Shown: positions 1-8,564 of the stretch, in pieces
Position numbering within the stretch: position 1 is the first letter of the stretch
Layout of the letters: each line of letters opens with the position of its first letter
NCBI GenBank assembly: GCA_964526295.1
Contig: CAZGKW010000021.1
Span: 14,163 to 78,162, forward strand
Length of the DNA stretch: 64,000 nt
Origin: CAZGKW01 sp964526295
Lineage (GTDB): Bacteria; Planctomycetota; Phycisphaerae; FEN-1346
Direction of reading: 5' to 3'
Translations under genes and position numbers: made by a program
The notes under the pieces: generated by a model
Seen by the model: the letters and a program-made list of their open reading frames with translations, nothing else
What the model was told of the DNA's origin: nothing
Databases searched by the model: none

Positions 1-386
1 CTGCTCTTGAAGGGCCCCCCGCCGAGGCCTCGGATCATCTTCTTCGCTTGCCGGGGAATGGTGGTCGGGCATTTCTGGTGCTGGTTGAAGGGCCCGTGCG
101 TGTAGCCGTAGGTGCCAACGCCCCTGGGCGTGGGCGCGTCCGACTTCCAGTCCAGCACCCACTCGCGCAGGATCGTGTCCAGCGGCACGTCGGCGTGCGA
201 GCGGATCATCCCCGGGATTGCAGTGCGGAGCCCGGGATCGCCGACGATGAGCGCCCAGTGGCGCTTCGCCGGTTGCTTCGCCGTGCCGAGGTTCGTGGGG
301 ATTTCCACCTCGACCTGCCCGGGGGCGTCCTTGTCGCCGTGGATGAAGAGGTTCTGGCTCTCCAGCGAGACGCCGCCGGGGGCGCC
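1..386 (-). CDS. continuation of the secreted protein gene past an in-frame amber codon (3' part, runs off window)
   Basis: Directly after the TAG at 389-387 the same minus-strand frame stays open for 128 codons to the window edge and reads as ordinary protein (for example SLESQNLFIHGDK and THGPFNQHQKC). It is therefore best seen as the second half of the gene that starts at 1322. The codon before the stop gives Q and the one after gives G, so a single change from TGG (Trp) to TAG would explain the break. No new start with a clear ribosome-binding site was seen here. The 3' end lies outside the window. Family not recognised. Confidence 0.6.
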
Positions 387-1322
387 CTACTGGCTGCCGC
401 GAACCGTCGCCAGCCCGAGCCCGCAGTTGGCGCCGGTGCGGTAGACGAAGGCGAACGGCCCGCCGTTGTACCAGATGTCCCGCCAGATGGGCCCGAGCGT
501 GGCGATGGGGTGCTGGGGCGGCTGGAGGGTGCTGTCCTCGGACTCGCCGCCGGGGCGGAAGGTCCGCGCGTTGTAGGCGTAATGGTGGTAGACCTTGTCC
601 GGCTTCATCGCCCGCAGGTCGAGCCGAATGGCCGTCCCCTCGCCGAGGGCGTACTCGTCGGTGACGCCGATCCACGGGTCGCCCGCACGGAAGGTGAGCG
701 TGAGCGTGTAGCGGCGCGAGTCGTCGGCGAAGCGGAACGTTCGCTTGAGGATGCTGCGGGCCGGGCCCTGCTCGACCCACTCGTCGGTCACGCCGGTCGG
801 CTTGACGCCCTCGGGCCAGTGGAAATGGCCCAGCGACTGTCCGCCGGGGCAGGCGAGGCTGTTGATCGGCAGCCTCTTGCCCAGCTCGAACGTCAGCTCC
901 CAGATGCCATTGGTCACGACGGTCCGCGGCTTGGCCACCGTCACCTTGAGCGGCGTCCAGGCCGATGCGTCCCCGCCCTCGTCGACGACGCGGAAGGCAT
1001 GGGTCTTCTTCGCATGGATCGTCGCGCGGCAGAGGACTTCGAGCTTCACCTTGCCCAAAAGCTTCACATCGGCGCCCAGCAGCTTCCCGTCACGGTAGAA
1101 CTGCGCTGGATGAGCCTTGCCCTCGGGCCCCAGCAGGGCCAGGGCTCCGGCGACGGCCTGCCGGTCGCCCAGGTCCAGCGTGACCTCCCGTGTGAGCCAC
1201 TCGCCGTGCCAGGTCTGCCCCAGCGGCTCGGCGATTTCGAAGCGCGCCAGCTCTGCCGCCCCGGCCGGGAGGGTCGCCACCAGCAAGGTGGCCAGCGCGA
1301 TGTGCATGTGTCGGTTGGTCAT
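387..1322 (-). CDS. secreted uncharacterised protein, interrupted by an amber codon
   Basis: The last gene of the catabolic operon visible here. It begins with a signal peptide (basic MTNRHMH, hydrophobic IALATLLVATL, then AGAAE). The start at 1322 is preferred because an AGGA lies about ten bases upstream; an ATG nine bases earlier would sit on top of it. The mature part is rich in beta-strand-like segments and aromatic residues, consistent with a beta-sandwich that binds or cuts carbohydrate, but no family motif was recognised. It lies 26 bases downstream of the heparinase-like gene ending at 1349, so it is probably co-transcribed. The TAG at 387-389 truncates it while the frame continues open to base 1; the intact protein is probably much longer than 311 residues. 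Confidence 0.65.
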   Translation of the reverse strand: MTNRHMHIALATLLVATLPAGAAELARFEIAEPLGQTWHGEWLTREVTLDLGDRQAVAGALALLGPEGKAHPAQFYRDGKLLGADVKLLGKVKLEVLCRATIHAKKTHAFRVVDEGGDASAWTPLKVTVAKPRTVVTNGIWELTFELGKRLPINSLACPGGQSLGHFHWPEGVKPTGVTDEWVEQGPARSILKRTFRFADDSRRYTLTLTFRAGDPWIGVTDEYALGEGTAIRLDLRAMKPDKVYHHYAYNARTFRPGGESEDSTLQPPQHPIATLGPIWRDIWYNGGPFAFVYRTGANCGLGLATVRGSQ

Positions 1323-1348
1323 GGCAATCATTCCTGCCCGTGTGCCGG

Positions 1349-4327
1349 CTACTCGAGTGTCAGCGTGCCGTCGGCGAAGCGGACAGTGCGCTTGCCAATC
1401 GTCGCCGTTTGGCCGTCTCCTGCGGTCGCCTTCGGCGCCTTTCCGCGCTGGAGCGTCAGGATCACCAGGAACGTCTGGTCCTTGTCCATCCCGTCCACCA
1501 GCACGGCCTGGCGCTTGAAGTTGCTGCGTTTGTGCTGGCCGTGATAGTTGACTTCGTGGACGTGCGTGTAGGGCTCGACCCGGATCTTTGCGTTCGCCGG
1601 GCGCACGACGGTGCCGACCAGGGACGCGTCGTCACCTTTGGCCTTGATCGTGAAGCGGTTGGCCTCGACGCTGATCTCGTGGCCGCCCTCGGTCGCCAGT
1701 TGCCAGGTGTTGCTGCCCTTGGTGCCGGTCAGTTGGTCGGCGAGGGCGACCAGGCAGGGCGCCCCTGAGGCGCCGGAGTAGTCGACCGCCAGGGCACGGA
1801 TTGCCCGGATGCCGAGGTCCTTCTCGCCGACGGTCCGCCAGCGCCGTCCCTGCTGTTCCTTCTCACAGTGGAAGTAAATCTTGTCCATGTCCAGCGTGAC
1901 GGTCCCCGATCCGTCGTCACCGAGGCGTACGAAGTGCTTTGTCCCCGCCTGTGGACTGCCGCCGAGGTTGTGCTCGGCCACATCGACCATATTCTGGTAC
2001 TTGCTGAAGTCGAGCAGATCCCGCCCGGAGCCGCCGTTGCCGTAGCCCTGCCCGCGGACCGCCCAGTGATGGCCCAGGCCGGTGATGCGGAAGGTCCCGC
2101 CCTGGCTGCTGACCCAACTGCCCAGACCCGGGTTGGAGTTGGCGAAGAGTTGCACCACGCAGTCGTCGCCGTCGCGGTAGCGGTTGCGGAAGACGTATCC
2201 GCCCAACTGCTCGTCGACCACGACCCGGCCGAGTGTCGCGGCGGGGTCGCCCGCCTGGGCGTCGAGCGGGTAGTTCAGCAGGAGCATCGCCTTGGAGAGC
2301 CCGTCGTGGTGGGCGATGACGCCGTGGGGGTCCTTGAGCTTGCCCGCCGCGGCCAGCGCCAGGCTGCGATTCCACGACCACAGCACGCCTGGGCGGTACT
2401 TGTCGGGCAGGAACCCGAAGCCGCGGGCGTAGAGGTCCACGTCCAGCGGACCGCCGCCGACGTTGAAGGTCTGCATCAGGGCGCCGTCCTTGGCGTAGAC
2501 GGTCCGGGCGGTTGCCAACCCCAGCAGCATCCCCAGCCGCTCGGCGCCGCGGATGTCCTGGCCGGTAACGTTCCGCCAGCAGAGGGCCAGGGGCATGCCC
2601 AGGCGAACCGCGTGCTGGGTATAGGCGGGGCCTTCTGTGTCCCAGCCGAACTCGCCCAGCCCATGGAGAAAGTAGCCCTCGGCCTCTCGAGCCGCCAGCG
2701 TCGCCCAGCGCAGGGCCTCCAGGTTCCACGGCGTCCGCTCGGCCGCCTTGCGGCGCCAGTCGCCGCCGCAGAAGGCATTCGCGGCCGCGGCGCCGGCGCC
2801 CCGCCGGGCGTGCCAGGCCTGCGCCTCGGCCTCGGCCAGCGGGGCGAGGCGCAGGTGGAAGACCAGCGGCTCCCACCCGCCAACCGGTTCGGTCCAGACG
2901 CGCACCAGCAGGGGATAGCGTCCGGCCGTCAGATGCACCACCTGCCCCAGCGGCAGCTCGCGCCCGCCCAGGGCGATCCGGACGTACCGCTTGCCCTTGG
3001 AGTCGCGCGGGCCTTCAAGCTGGAACCAGCCCCCCTTCGTCACGTCGAGCACGGTGTACAGGTAGCAGCCGCGGAAGTAGGCCCGCTCCGTCAGGGCAGC
3101 CAGGTCGACCACACCGTCCTTGAGCTGCGGGCCGTCGAGTTTGACGAAGGCCGCCTCGCCGAGCTTTGTCTCCAGGTTCGGCCGGGCGGCGCCGAAGCCG
3201 CCGGCGTTCGCGAAGGCGCCGGCGTCGGGACCTTCCTCCACCGGCCCGGCGAAGAGCCATGCCCCCACAGGCTTTTCCGCGTCCAGCGCTATCACGGGCA
3301 CGCCGTTGCCGGCATCCACGTCTTTGGGCGGGCCAAGCCTGGGCAACTCGGCGGGCCAGTCGGTCTCGGGCGGCGGGACCGCCTCGGCCGGCTCGTCCAG
3401 CAGCGATAGCGATGCCAGGCCGCACGCCGAACGGTACATCAGGCTCCAGTTGCTCGTCCGCTTGTTGTTGAACTGGCTGTTGTACGCGCCCCAGTAGTAC
3501 ATGCGGAGCTTGTCGGCGACCGTCTCGCGGACCCGCTCGCGGAACGCCGGTTCGCAGGCGTCACGGATCAGGTCGTAGGCGATCAGCATCTCCACGGCCG
3601 TGAAGGCCGGGGCGTGAGCGATGCCGATGTGGTGCCACTGCTTTGCGTCGATGGACTTGCCGATCAGCATCCGCGCCGTGTCGGCGTGAGCCTGCTCGCC
3701 TGTGAGGGCGTAGGCCATCGCCTGAGCGACCGCACTGCCGCGGTCCTTTCGCAGCGCTTCGAGCTGCCCGGCGCCCCATTTCGTTTTCGCGCGATCGCGC
3801 AGGTCGGCGAGCTGCGACTTGCGTACCAGAAGTCGCGGGTACTCGCCCCTGGCGGTGGGGTGGATGTCCGCGAACTGCCTGGCCGGCCGCAGTGCCCCGC
3901 TCACCGCCCCCTCGCCCTTCTGCCCGTTGAGCACGCCCTTCCACATGCCGGTGCACTTGGCCTCGGCCGTGCTGATCTGCACGCGATAGGCCGCCTCGGC
4001 GACGGTGTCATGCCACTTGTCCCGCCGGTAGCGCAGGCGAAGCAGCAAGGTGTGCCGGCCGCCCTCGGAGGACGCCTCCACCACGTAGCCGTCATGGGTG
4101 GCCACGCTCTGGAACCGCGCGTCGGCCGTCAGGACCGGGGCCCACTTGCCGCCCCGGCGGTCCAGGTAGAGCGTCACGTCGCCGCGTTTGGCGGGTTCCT
4201 CGTACGGCCACGACGCACCCGTCAGCGTCAGCTCCACCCGGCCATCGTCCGGCAGCGCCGCGGCGGCCCCCGCGGCCGACGCTGCCCAAGCCGTTGCGAT
4301 CATCATCCATCGCACGTGCTGCTGCAT
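1349..4327 (-). CDS. secreted heparinase II/III-family protein with inserted beta domain
   Basis: A predicted 992-residue exported protein. The start at 4327 follows GGAAGGATAATAG and gives a signal peptide (MQQHVRWMMIATAWAASAAG). After an N-terminal beta region comes the motif YPRLLV that opens the alpha-helical toroid of the heparinase II/III and alginate lyase superfamily, with later SNW and YDLIRD helices. In mid-toroid a module beginning WLFAGP and ending near FHLRLAPL is inserted; the same module is present in the paralogue at 11392-14694. The C-terminal half is the usual beta-sandwich (YVFRNRYRDGDD, GASGAPCLVAL) and ends in a short repeat-like tail, RTVRFADGTLTLE. Enzymes of this group cleave uronate-containing polysaccharides by beta-elimination; that activity is inferred here and the catalytic residues were not assigned. 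Confidence 0.75.
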   Translation of the reverse strand: MQQHVRWMMIATAWAASAAGAAAALPDDGRVELTLTGASWPYEEPAKRGDVTLYLDRRGGKWAPVLTADARFQSVATHDGYVVEASSEGGRHTLLLRLRYRRDKWHDTVAEAAYRVQISTAEAKCTGMWKGVLNGQKGEGAVSGALRPARQFADIHPTARGEYPRLLVRKSQLADLRDRAKTKWGAGQLEALRKDRGSAVAQAMAYALTGEQAHADTARMLIGKSIDAKQWHHIGIAHAPAFTAVEMLIAYDLIRDACEPAFRERVRETVADKLRMYYWGAYNSQFNNKRTSNWSLMYRSACGLASLSLLDEPAEAVPPPETDWPAELPRLGPPKDVDAGNGVPVIALDAEKPVGAWLFAGPVEEGPDAGAFANAGGFGAARPNLETKLGEAAFVKLDGPQLKDGVVDLAALTERAYFRGCYLYTVLDVTKGGWFQLEGPRDSKGKRYVRIALGGRELPLGQVVHLTAGRYPLLVRVWTEPVGGWEPLVFHLRLAPLAEAEAQAWHARRGAGAAAANAFCGGDWRRKAAERTPWNLEALRWATLAAREAEGYFLHGLGEFGWDTEGPAYTQHAVRLGMPLALCWRNVTGQDIRGAERLGMLLGLATARTVYAKDGALMQTFNVGGGPLDVDLYARGFGFLPDKYRPGVLWSWNRSLALAAAGKLKDPHGVIAHHDGLSKAMLLLNYPLDAQAGDPAATLGRVVVDEQLGGYVFRNRYRDGDDCVVQLFANSNPGLGSWVSSQGGTFRITGLGHHWAVRGQGYGNGGSGRDLLDFSKYQNMVDVAEHNLGGSPQAGTKHFVRLGDDGSGTVTLDMDKIYFHCEKEQQGRRWRTVGEKDLGIRAIRALAVDYSGASGAPCLVALADQLTGTKGSNTWQLATEGGHEISVEANRFTIKAKGDDASLVGTVVRPANAKIRVEPYTHVHEVNYHGQHKRSNFKRQAVLVDGMDKDQTFLVILTLQRGKAPKATAGDGQTATIGKRTVRFADGTLTLE

Positions 4328-4428
4328 CCTATTATCCTTCCATATGCCTGCCTTGCTGGGTCGGCTTCGTAGAACGCGAGCGGCGGAAAGTCTATCGGCC
4401 GTTCGCGTCCGCGGCCGGGCGGCGAGCC

Positions 4429-6066
4429 TCACTGTCCCTCCGGGCTCTTCACGGTCAGCGTTCGCCTGACCGACTCGGCCGTCTGGACAAATGGCTCGAC
4501 GGCGCTGCCCCACTGGTAGGCGGTGACGACCACCTCCAACGGCAGCTTCGCCTTCGGGGGGATCTCGCGGATGATCAGCTTGCCGTCCTCGATCACTGCC
4601 GGACCGTAGTTGACGGCGTAGCGCACCGGCAGGCTGCTGTCGGCCGTGGCCTTGAGTTCGATGGCCTGACCCGGCGCGGCGGCGGGCAGTTCGGGGAAGG
4701 TGATCTTCTGGGCCTTGCCCTTGGTCAGCAGGGGCAGGCGGACGCGGGCGGGCTGCTCAGCGTAGCGGAGGGTCTCGTCGCCGCCGTGGTAGGCGAGAAT
4801 CGATCCACCACCGCCCCGGTTGCCGTAGCCGGTGACGCGGAACGTGTCGTCGCCGACCTGCTCGATGTCCCCACCGAAGACGCGGAAGCGGATGGGCCCC
4901 TCCGCGTGGCGAATGGGGCAATTTGGCACGGGGTACTTGTCGCGGACGTGGTCCAGGAACGCCCCGCCGACCTTGAACGTGTCGGCCCCGACCCAGTGGG
5001 GCTGGATGTCGAACCGGAGGTCGTGCCGGCTGTAAAGCACCTTGCCAGTCCTGGGGTCGGCGAAGGTGACGTACTGATCTCGCTTGTTGAAGCGTGCCTC
5101 GTGGAAAGCTCGCCAGGCGTTGGCCATCTCCAGGTCGACGTGCCACCAGGCGGCGTTGCGGCGGCTCTGGTACTTGTCTGGGTAGTCCTTGTAAGCGGCC
5201 GGCTCCGGCGCCCGAGGATTTGTGATGCCGGGGCTGGACAGGGCGCCGCTGGCCACGTCGATCGTCTTGCAGACGACCGGCTCCTTCGCATCGGCGGGCC
5301 AGTCGGGAATGCGCGCCTGGGCCGCTTTGCGGAGGAACAGGCCCACCAACTCCCCGTCGCGCGGCGACCAGGCCATGTGCGTCGTTCCCGCCTCGACGGC
5401 GAAGGCGATGAGCATTTTCTCGTTGGCCATGCGCATCTTGAGGTAATTGAGCCGTCCGACCTGCCAGCCGCTCTCGCGGTCCTCGAAGTCCCGCAGGACG
5501 CCCGAGGGCCCGGGGCCGAACTCCTCGAACTGCCCGGAGATGATCAGGATCGGCACGCCGGAAAGGTCCGCCTTCGGATCCCACGCCGGCGGGTAGACCA
5601 GCCCGCCCTTGAACGGGACGCTTCCGAAGCAGCGCTTGGGCTTCCACGCCGCGGCCGAGGAAGCGTAGATGCTCGCCACCGAGTGCCCGAAGACGAAGAA
5701 CGGCGCCTGCTCGATCTCCGCGTAGCCGGTGGCCTCGGCGACGGCCTTCAGCGTCGCCAGGAAGAGCGCCGGGCCATGGCCGTCCTTGTAGTCAAAGATC
5801 GCGTCGATGCTGACGTTGATGAGGGCCAGCTTCTCGGCCTCGCAGGCCTTGCGGACGGCCGGGTCGTCCGTCAGGGCAGGCATCCGCCCGATCAACACGC
5901 CGCGTACACGCTCGGCTCCGGGCGGGATCCACACCATCGCGGTCGTCTTCTTGCCGCCCTCGATCTCCACCGGCACGGCCCACTGGTGCATGGGCTCCTT
6001 AGCAAGCGACACGCACGCGAAGGCCGAGAGGGCCACCGCGGACATCACGATTCTCAGTTGGATCAT
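4429..6066 (-). CDS. exported alpha/beta-hydrolase, esterase-like
   Basis: 545 residues from the start at 6066, which has AGGAGAG upstream and yields a signal peptide (MIQLRIVMSAVALSAFACVSLAKE). A serine-hydrolase nucleophile elbow GHSVA places the serine at about residue 129, and the stretch AGTTHMAW gives a likely catalytic histidine near 230. The chain before the elbow (VRGVLIGRMP, KLALINVSID) fits the core sheet of an alpha/beta hydrolase. After about residue 260 the protein continues with a second beta-rich region of unknown role. In this operon it may remove acyl groups from the polysaccharide or its fragments; that is inferred from context only. It lies 36 bases after the gene ending at 6103. 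Confidence 0.7.
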   Translation of the reverse strand: MIQLRIVMSAVALSAFACVSLAKEPMHQWAVPVEIEGGKKTTAMVWIPPGAERVRGVLIGRMPALTDDPAVRKACEAEKLALINVSIDAIFDYKDGHGPALFLATLKAVAEATGYAEIEQAPFFVFGHSVASIYASSAAAWKPKRCFGSVPFKGGLVYPPAWDPKADLSGVPILIISGQFEEFGPGPSGVLRDFEDRESGWQVGRLNYLKMRMANEKMLIAFAVEAGTTHMAWSPRDGELVGLFLRKAAQARIPDWPADAKEPVVCKTIDVASGALSSPGITNPRAPEPAAYKDYPDKYQSRRNAAWWHVDLEMANAWRAFHEARFNKRDQYVTFADPRTGKVLYSRHDLRFDIQPHWVGADTFKVGGAFLDHVRDKYPVPNCPIRHAEGPIRFRVFGGDIEQVGDDTFRVTGYGNRGGGGSILAYHGGDETLRYAEQPARVRLPLLTKGKAQKITFPELPAAAPGQAIELKATADSSLPVRYAVNYGPAVIEDGKLIIREIPPKAKLPLEVVVTAYQWGSAVEPFVQTAESVRRTLTVKSPEGQ

Positions 6067-6102
6067 GTTGCTCTCCTGGCGGATAGCGTTACGGTTCACG
6101 CT

Positions 6103-8490
6103 TCACTCGATAACCAGCTTGCCGTTGGACACTCGAACCGTCCGGGCGCCTGCGCGGACTTCGGCGTCCAAGCCCTCCCCTTTCACGGTGACCTGCGGGG
6201 GCTTGGCGTTCTGGAGCGTGAAGACGGTGAGCAGCGCACCGTCGCTCTCGGCCGAGGCGTCGGCGGCGTCTAGTTTTCCGACATTGGCTACTACGCCTGC
6301 CAGGCTCGGGCCGCTTGGCTTGCCTACGCGGAAACGGTTGCCCTCGACGTGCATTTCGCCCGCGTCGTCGGGGATCGGCAGGCGCGAGCGGAAGCGGTGC
6401 TCGCCGGCGTCGTCGCCCTCGACTCGCATCTGGTCCAGTACGGCCACCAGCAGGGGCGCGCCCGACGTCCCGCTGGCGTCGACGATGATCTGCCGGCGAC
6501 CGCGGATGCCGAAGTCCAGGAAGTCGCCCAGCAACGGCACGTACGCGACGCCGTCGGCGAAGTATCGCTGCATCACCGCCCTCGGGTCGCCCCGGCCCGC
6601 TTCGCCGTAGTACGCGCGGTCGAGGCGAAGCTCAATGCGAATCACGCGGTCGGCGAGGCGCTCGGAGGCGATCACTTCCGCCCCGATGTGTGGGTTGCCC
6701 GCCCGCGGCTTGCGCGGCGCCATCGGCAGCCACGGACCCGCCAGCCACGTGCGACCAAAACCGTGGAGCACGATCTCCCCGTTGACGCCGGATCGCTCGT
6801 AATGGCAACTGCCGCGTGTGCCACTCTTCATGTTGAGCGTCAGGACAAGGTCGCCGGCCAGCGGAGCGTCGCCGGCGACGCGGGCATCGTCCCAGCCGGT
6901 GCGGACGACGAAGTGCCCCTGCCGCACGTCGGGCGCCGCCCAGGGGAAGACATCCGCCGGGGGCTTGGGTTGCGCCTCGAAGGGGTAGTTGCACAACAGC
7001 ATCACGCCGCTGATGCCGTGGTTGATGCCGAAGGTCCTGTCGCCCTCCAGGCCGACGGTCCGCTGGAAGAGATACTTGACGGCCGGGGCGAAGCGCTCGG
7101 GCACCAGCGGCCAGGCCATCGTCCAGACGATGTCGCGGACGTTTCGGCCGTCGCAGTCGAGGGCTTCACCGATTCCGTCGTACTCGCGGGCGGCCTTGAA
7201 GAGTTGGCCGGGCTTGGCGCCCATAAAGTGGTGGACCACGAAGAAGTCGCCAAGCGGTGAGGGGTTGATGCGTTGACCCGTTGCAACGGGGTACGCCCGC
7301 AGGAACTGCGTAAGTCCGCGATAGGCCGTCATCGCCTTGTAGTGCTGGCCCTCGATTGACGGGCCGGAATCGGCGATGCCGTAGCGAAGGTAGTCGCGGA
7401 CCTCGCGGGCCATGCGGTCGGCCAGGGCGCCCATGCCCTCAATCGGCTTGCCGTCGGCGCCCTTCTCGCCGACCAGCACCAACGCCCCCAGCCCGGCCGC
7501 GCCGGCGCGAATGCCGTTGTGGTTCGACCAGCGCGATGGGTTGTGCCCGCCCATGGGCTTGCCACCCACCGCTCCGGCGGATACGTCGGCCACCCGGCGC
7601 TGGAGGTTCGCCACGCACTTCGCGCGGAACTCGGCGTCCCAGGCGTCGCAGGCGAAGTCGTACGCCAGCGTCAGGCCGATCAGCCGGGCGGCGTGGTGGA
7701 TGTCCTGGCCGCCGCCGTAGTGCTTCAGGACGGTCGCTTCGAGGATGCCCCGGGCCTTGTCGGCGTGCTCCTTCTCTCCGGTCACCCTCCAGGCGAAGGC
7801 GTGGCTCACCGCCGGCCAGGAGGCGAACTTCGCGTCGTTGCCGCCCTCGGCTTCGGCGACGTCAACGCCGAGGAACTGGACGAAGCGCTCCCACATCGCC
7901 TTTGCCTCCGGCGACGTGCTGATACGTTTCTTCAGCGCCGCCACGCCGGGGGGATCGATCAGCAGCCGCGGGTGCTCTGCGGGCGCGGGTGGTGTGTAGT
8001 CGGCAACCGGAGCCGGCCACGGGGCAGCGAACCGCCCGCCAGCCTTGCCCTTCAGCGGCGCCATCTTTTCGCCGGCGGTGAAGCTGCCTTCGTAGGCGCC
8101 CGTGAGCCGTCCGCCTTCAACCGGCGTCAGGCGTATGGTGTACGAGCCCTTCGCGCCGCCGTCCCAGAGGTCGGGGCGGAAGTCCAGATCGAATTCGAGG
8201 ACCAGCGCTTCGCCGTCGCGGGTGTGCTTGCGAAGCCTCGCGACGTGCTCCGAGTGCCGAAAGCCGAAGGCCGTCGCCCAACTGGACTTGGGCCAGTCGC
8301 CGCCGCGGATGGGCAGTTCGATTTCCAGGTCTACCAGACGGTCGCCGCGGCCCGGCACGGCCGCGTCCAGGCGCAGCACCACGTTCGCATTCTCCGGCGA
8401 GAGCGCGTCGGCCGCCCAGGCAGGCACGGCAGTGGCCAGAAGGAGAGAGGTCAGGGTCAACCAGCAGCATCGGGTTCTTCGGTCGGGCAT
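6103..8490 (-). CDS. secreted heparinase II/III-family protein
   Basis: 795 residues from the ATG at 8490, which follows GGAGGGATGCA. A signal peptide is clear (MPDRRTRCCWLTLTSLLLATAVPAWAAD). An N-terminal beta region (to about residue 160) is followed by the toroid-opening motif HPRLLI, the helices LAYDFACDAWD and a SNHNGIR stretch, and then the C-terminal beta-sandwich (HFVVRTGWDD, SCHYERSG, GTSGAPLLVAVLD). The end, RTVRVSNGKLVIE, resembles the ends of the other three family members in this operon. Unlike the copies at 1349 and 11392 it lacks the inserted WLF-GP module. Probable role: depolymerising an acidic polysaccharide outside the cytoplasm. Substrate unknown. Confidence 0.75.
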   Translation of the reverse strand: MPDRRTRCCWLTLTSLLLATAVPAWAADALSPENANVVLRLDAAVPGRGDRLVDLEIELPIRGGDWPKSSWATAFGFRHSEHVARLRKHTRDGEALVLEFDLDFRPDLWDGGAKGSYTIRLTPVEGGRLTGAYEGSFTAGEKMAPLKGKAGGRFAAPWPAPVADYTPPAPAEHPRLLIDPPGVAALKKRISTSPEAKAMWERFVQFLGVDVAEAEGGNDAKFASWPAVSHAFAWRVTGEKEHADKARGILEATVLKHYGGGQDIHHAARLIGLTLAYDFACDAWDAEFRAKCVANLQRRVADVSAGAVGGKPMGGHNPSRWSNHNGIRAGAAGLGALVLVGEKGADGKPIEGMGALADRMAREVRDYLRYGIADSGPSIEGQHYKAMTAYRGLTQFLRAYPVATGQRINPSPLGDFFVVHHFMGAKPGQLFKAAREYDGIGEALDCDGRNVRDIVWTMAWPLVPERFAPAVKYLFQRTVGLEGDRTFGINHGISGVMLLCNYPFEAQPKPPADVFPWAAPDVRQGHFVVRTGWDDARVAGDAPLAGDLVLTLNMKSGTRGSCHYERSGVNGEIVLHGFGRTWLAGPWLPMAPRKPRAGNPHIGAEVIASERLADRVIRIELRLDRAYYGEAGRGDPRAVMQRYFADGVAYVPLLGDFLDFGIRGRRQIIVDASGTSGAPLLVAVLDQMRVEGDDAGEHRFRSRLPIPDDAGEMHVEGNRFRVGKPSGPSLAGVVANVGKLDAADASAESDGALLTVFTLQNAKPPQVTVKGEGLDAEVRAGARTVRVSNGKLVIE

Positions 8491-8564
8491 TGCATCCCTC
8501 CGTCGCATGGGCGAGCGATCGGTTGCTCGCAAGAAATCTGTTGTGTTCCGCTCTCCGCAGCCCA

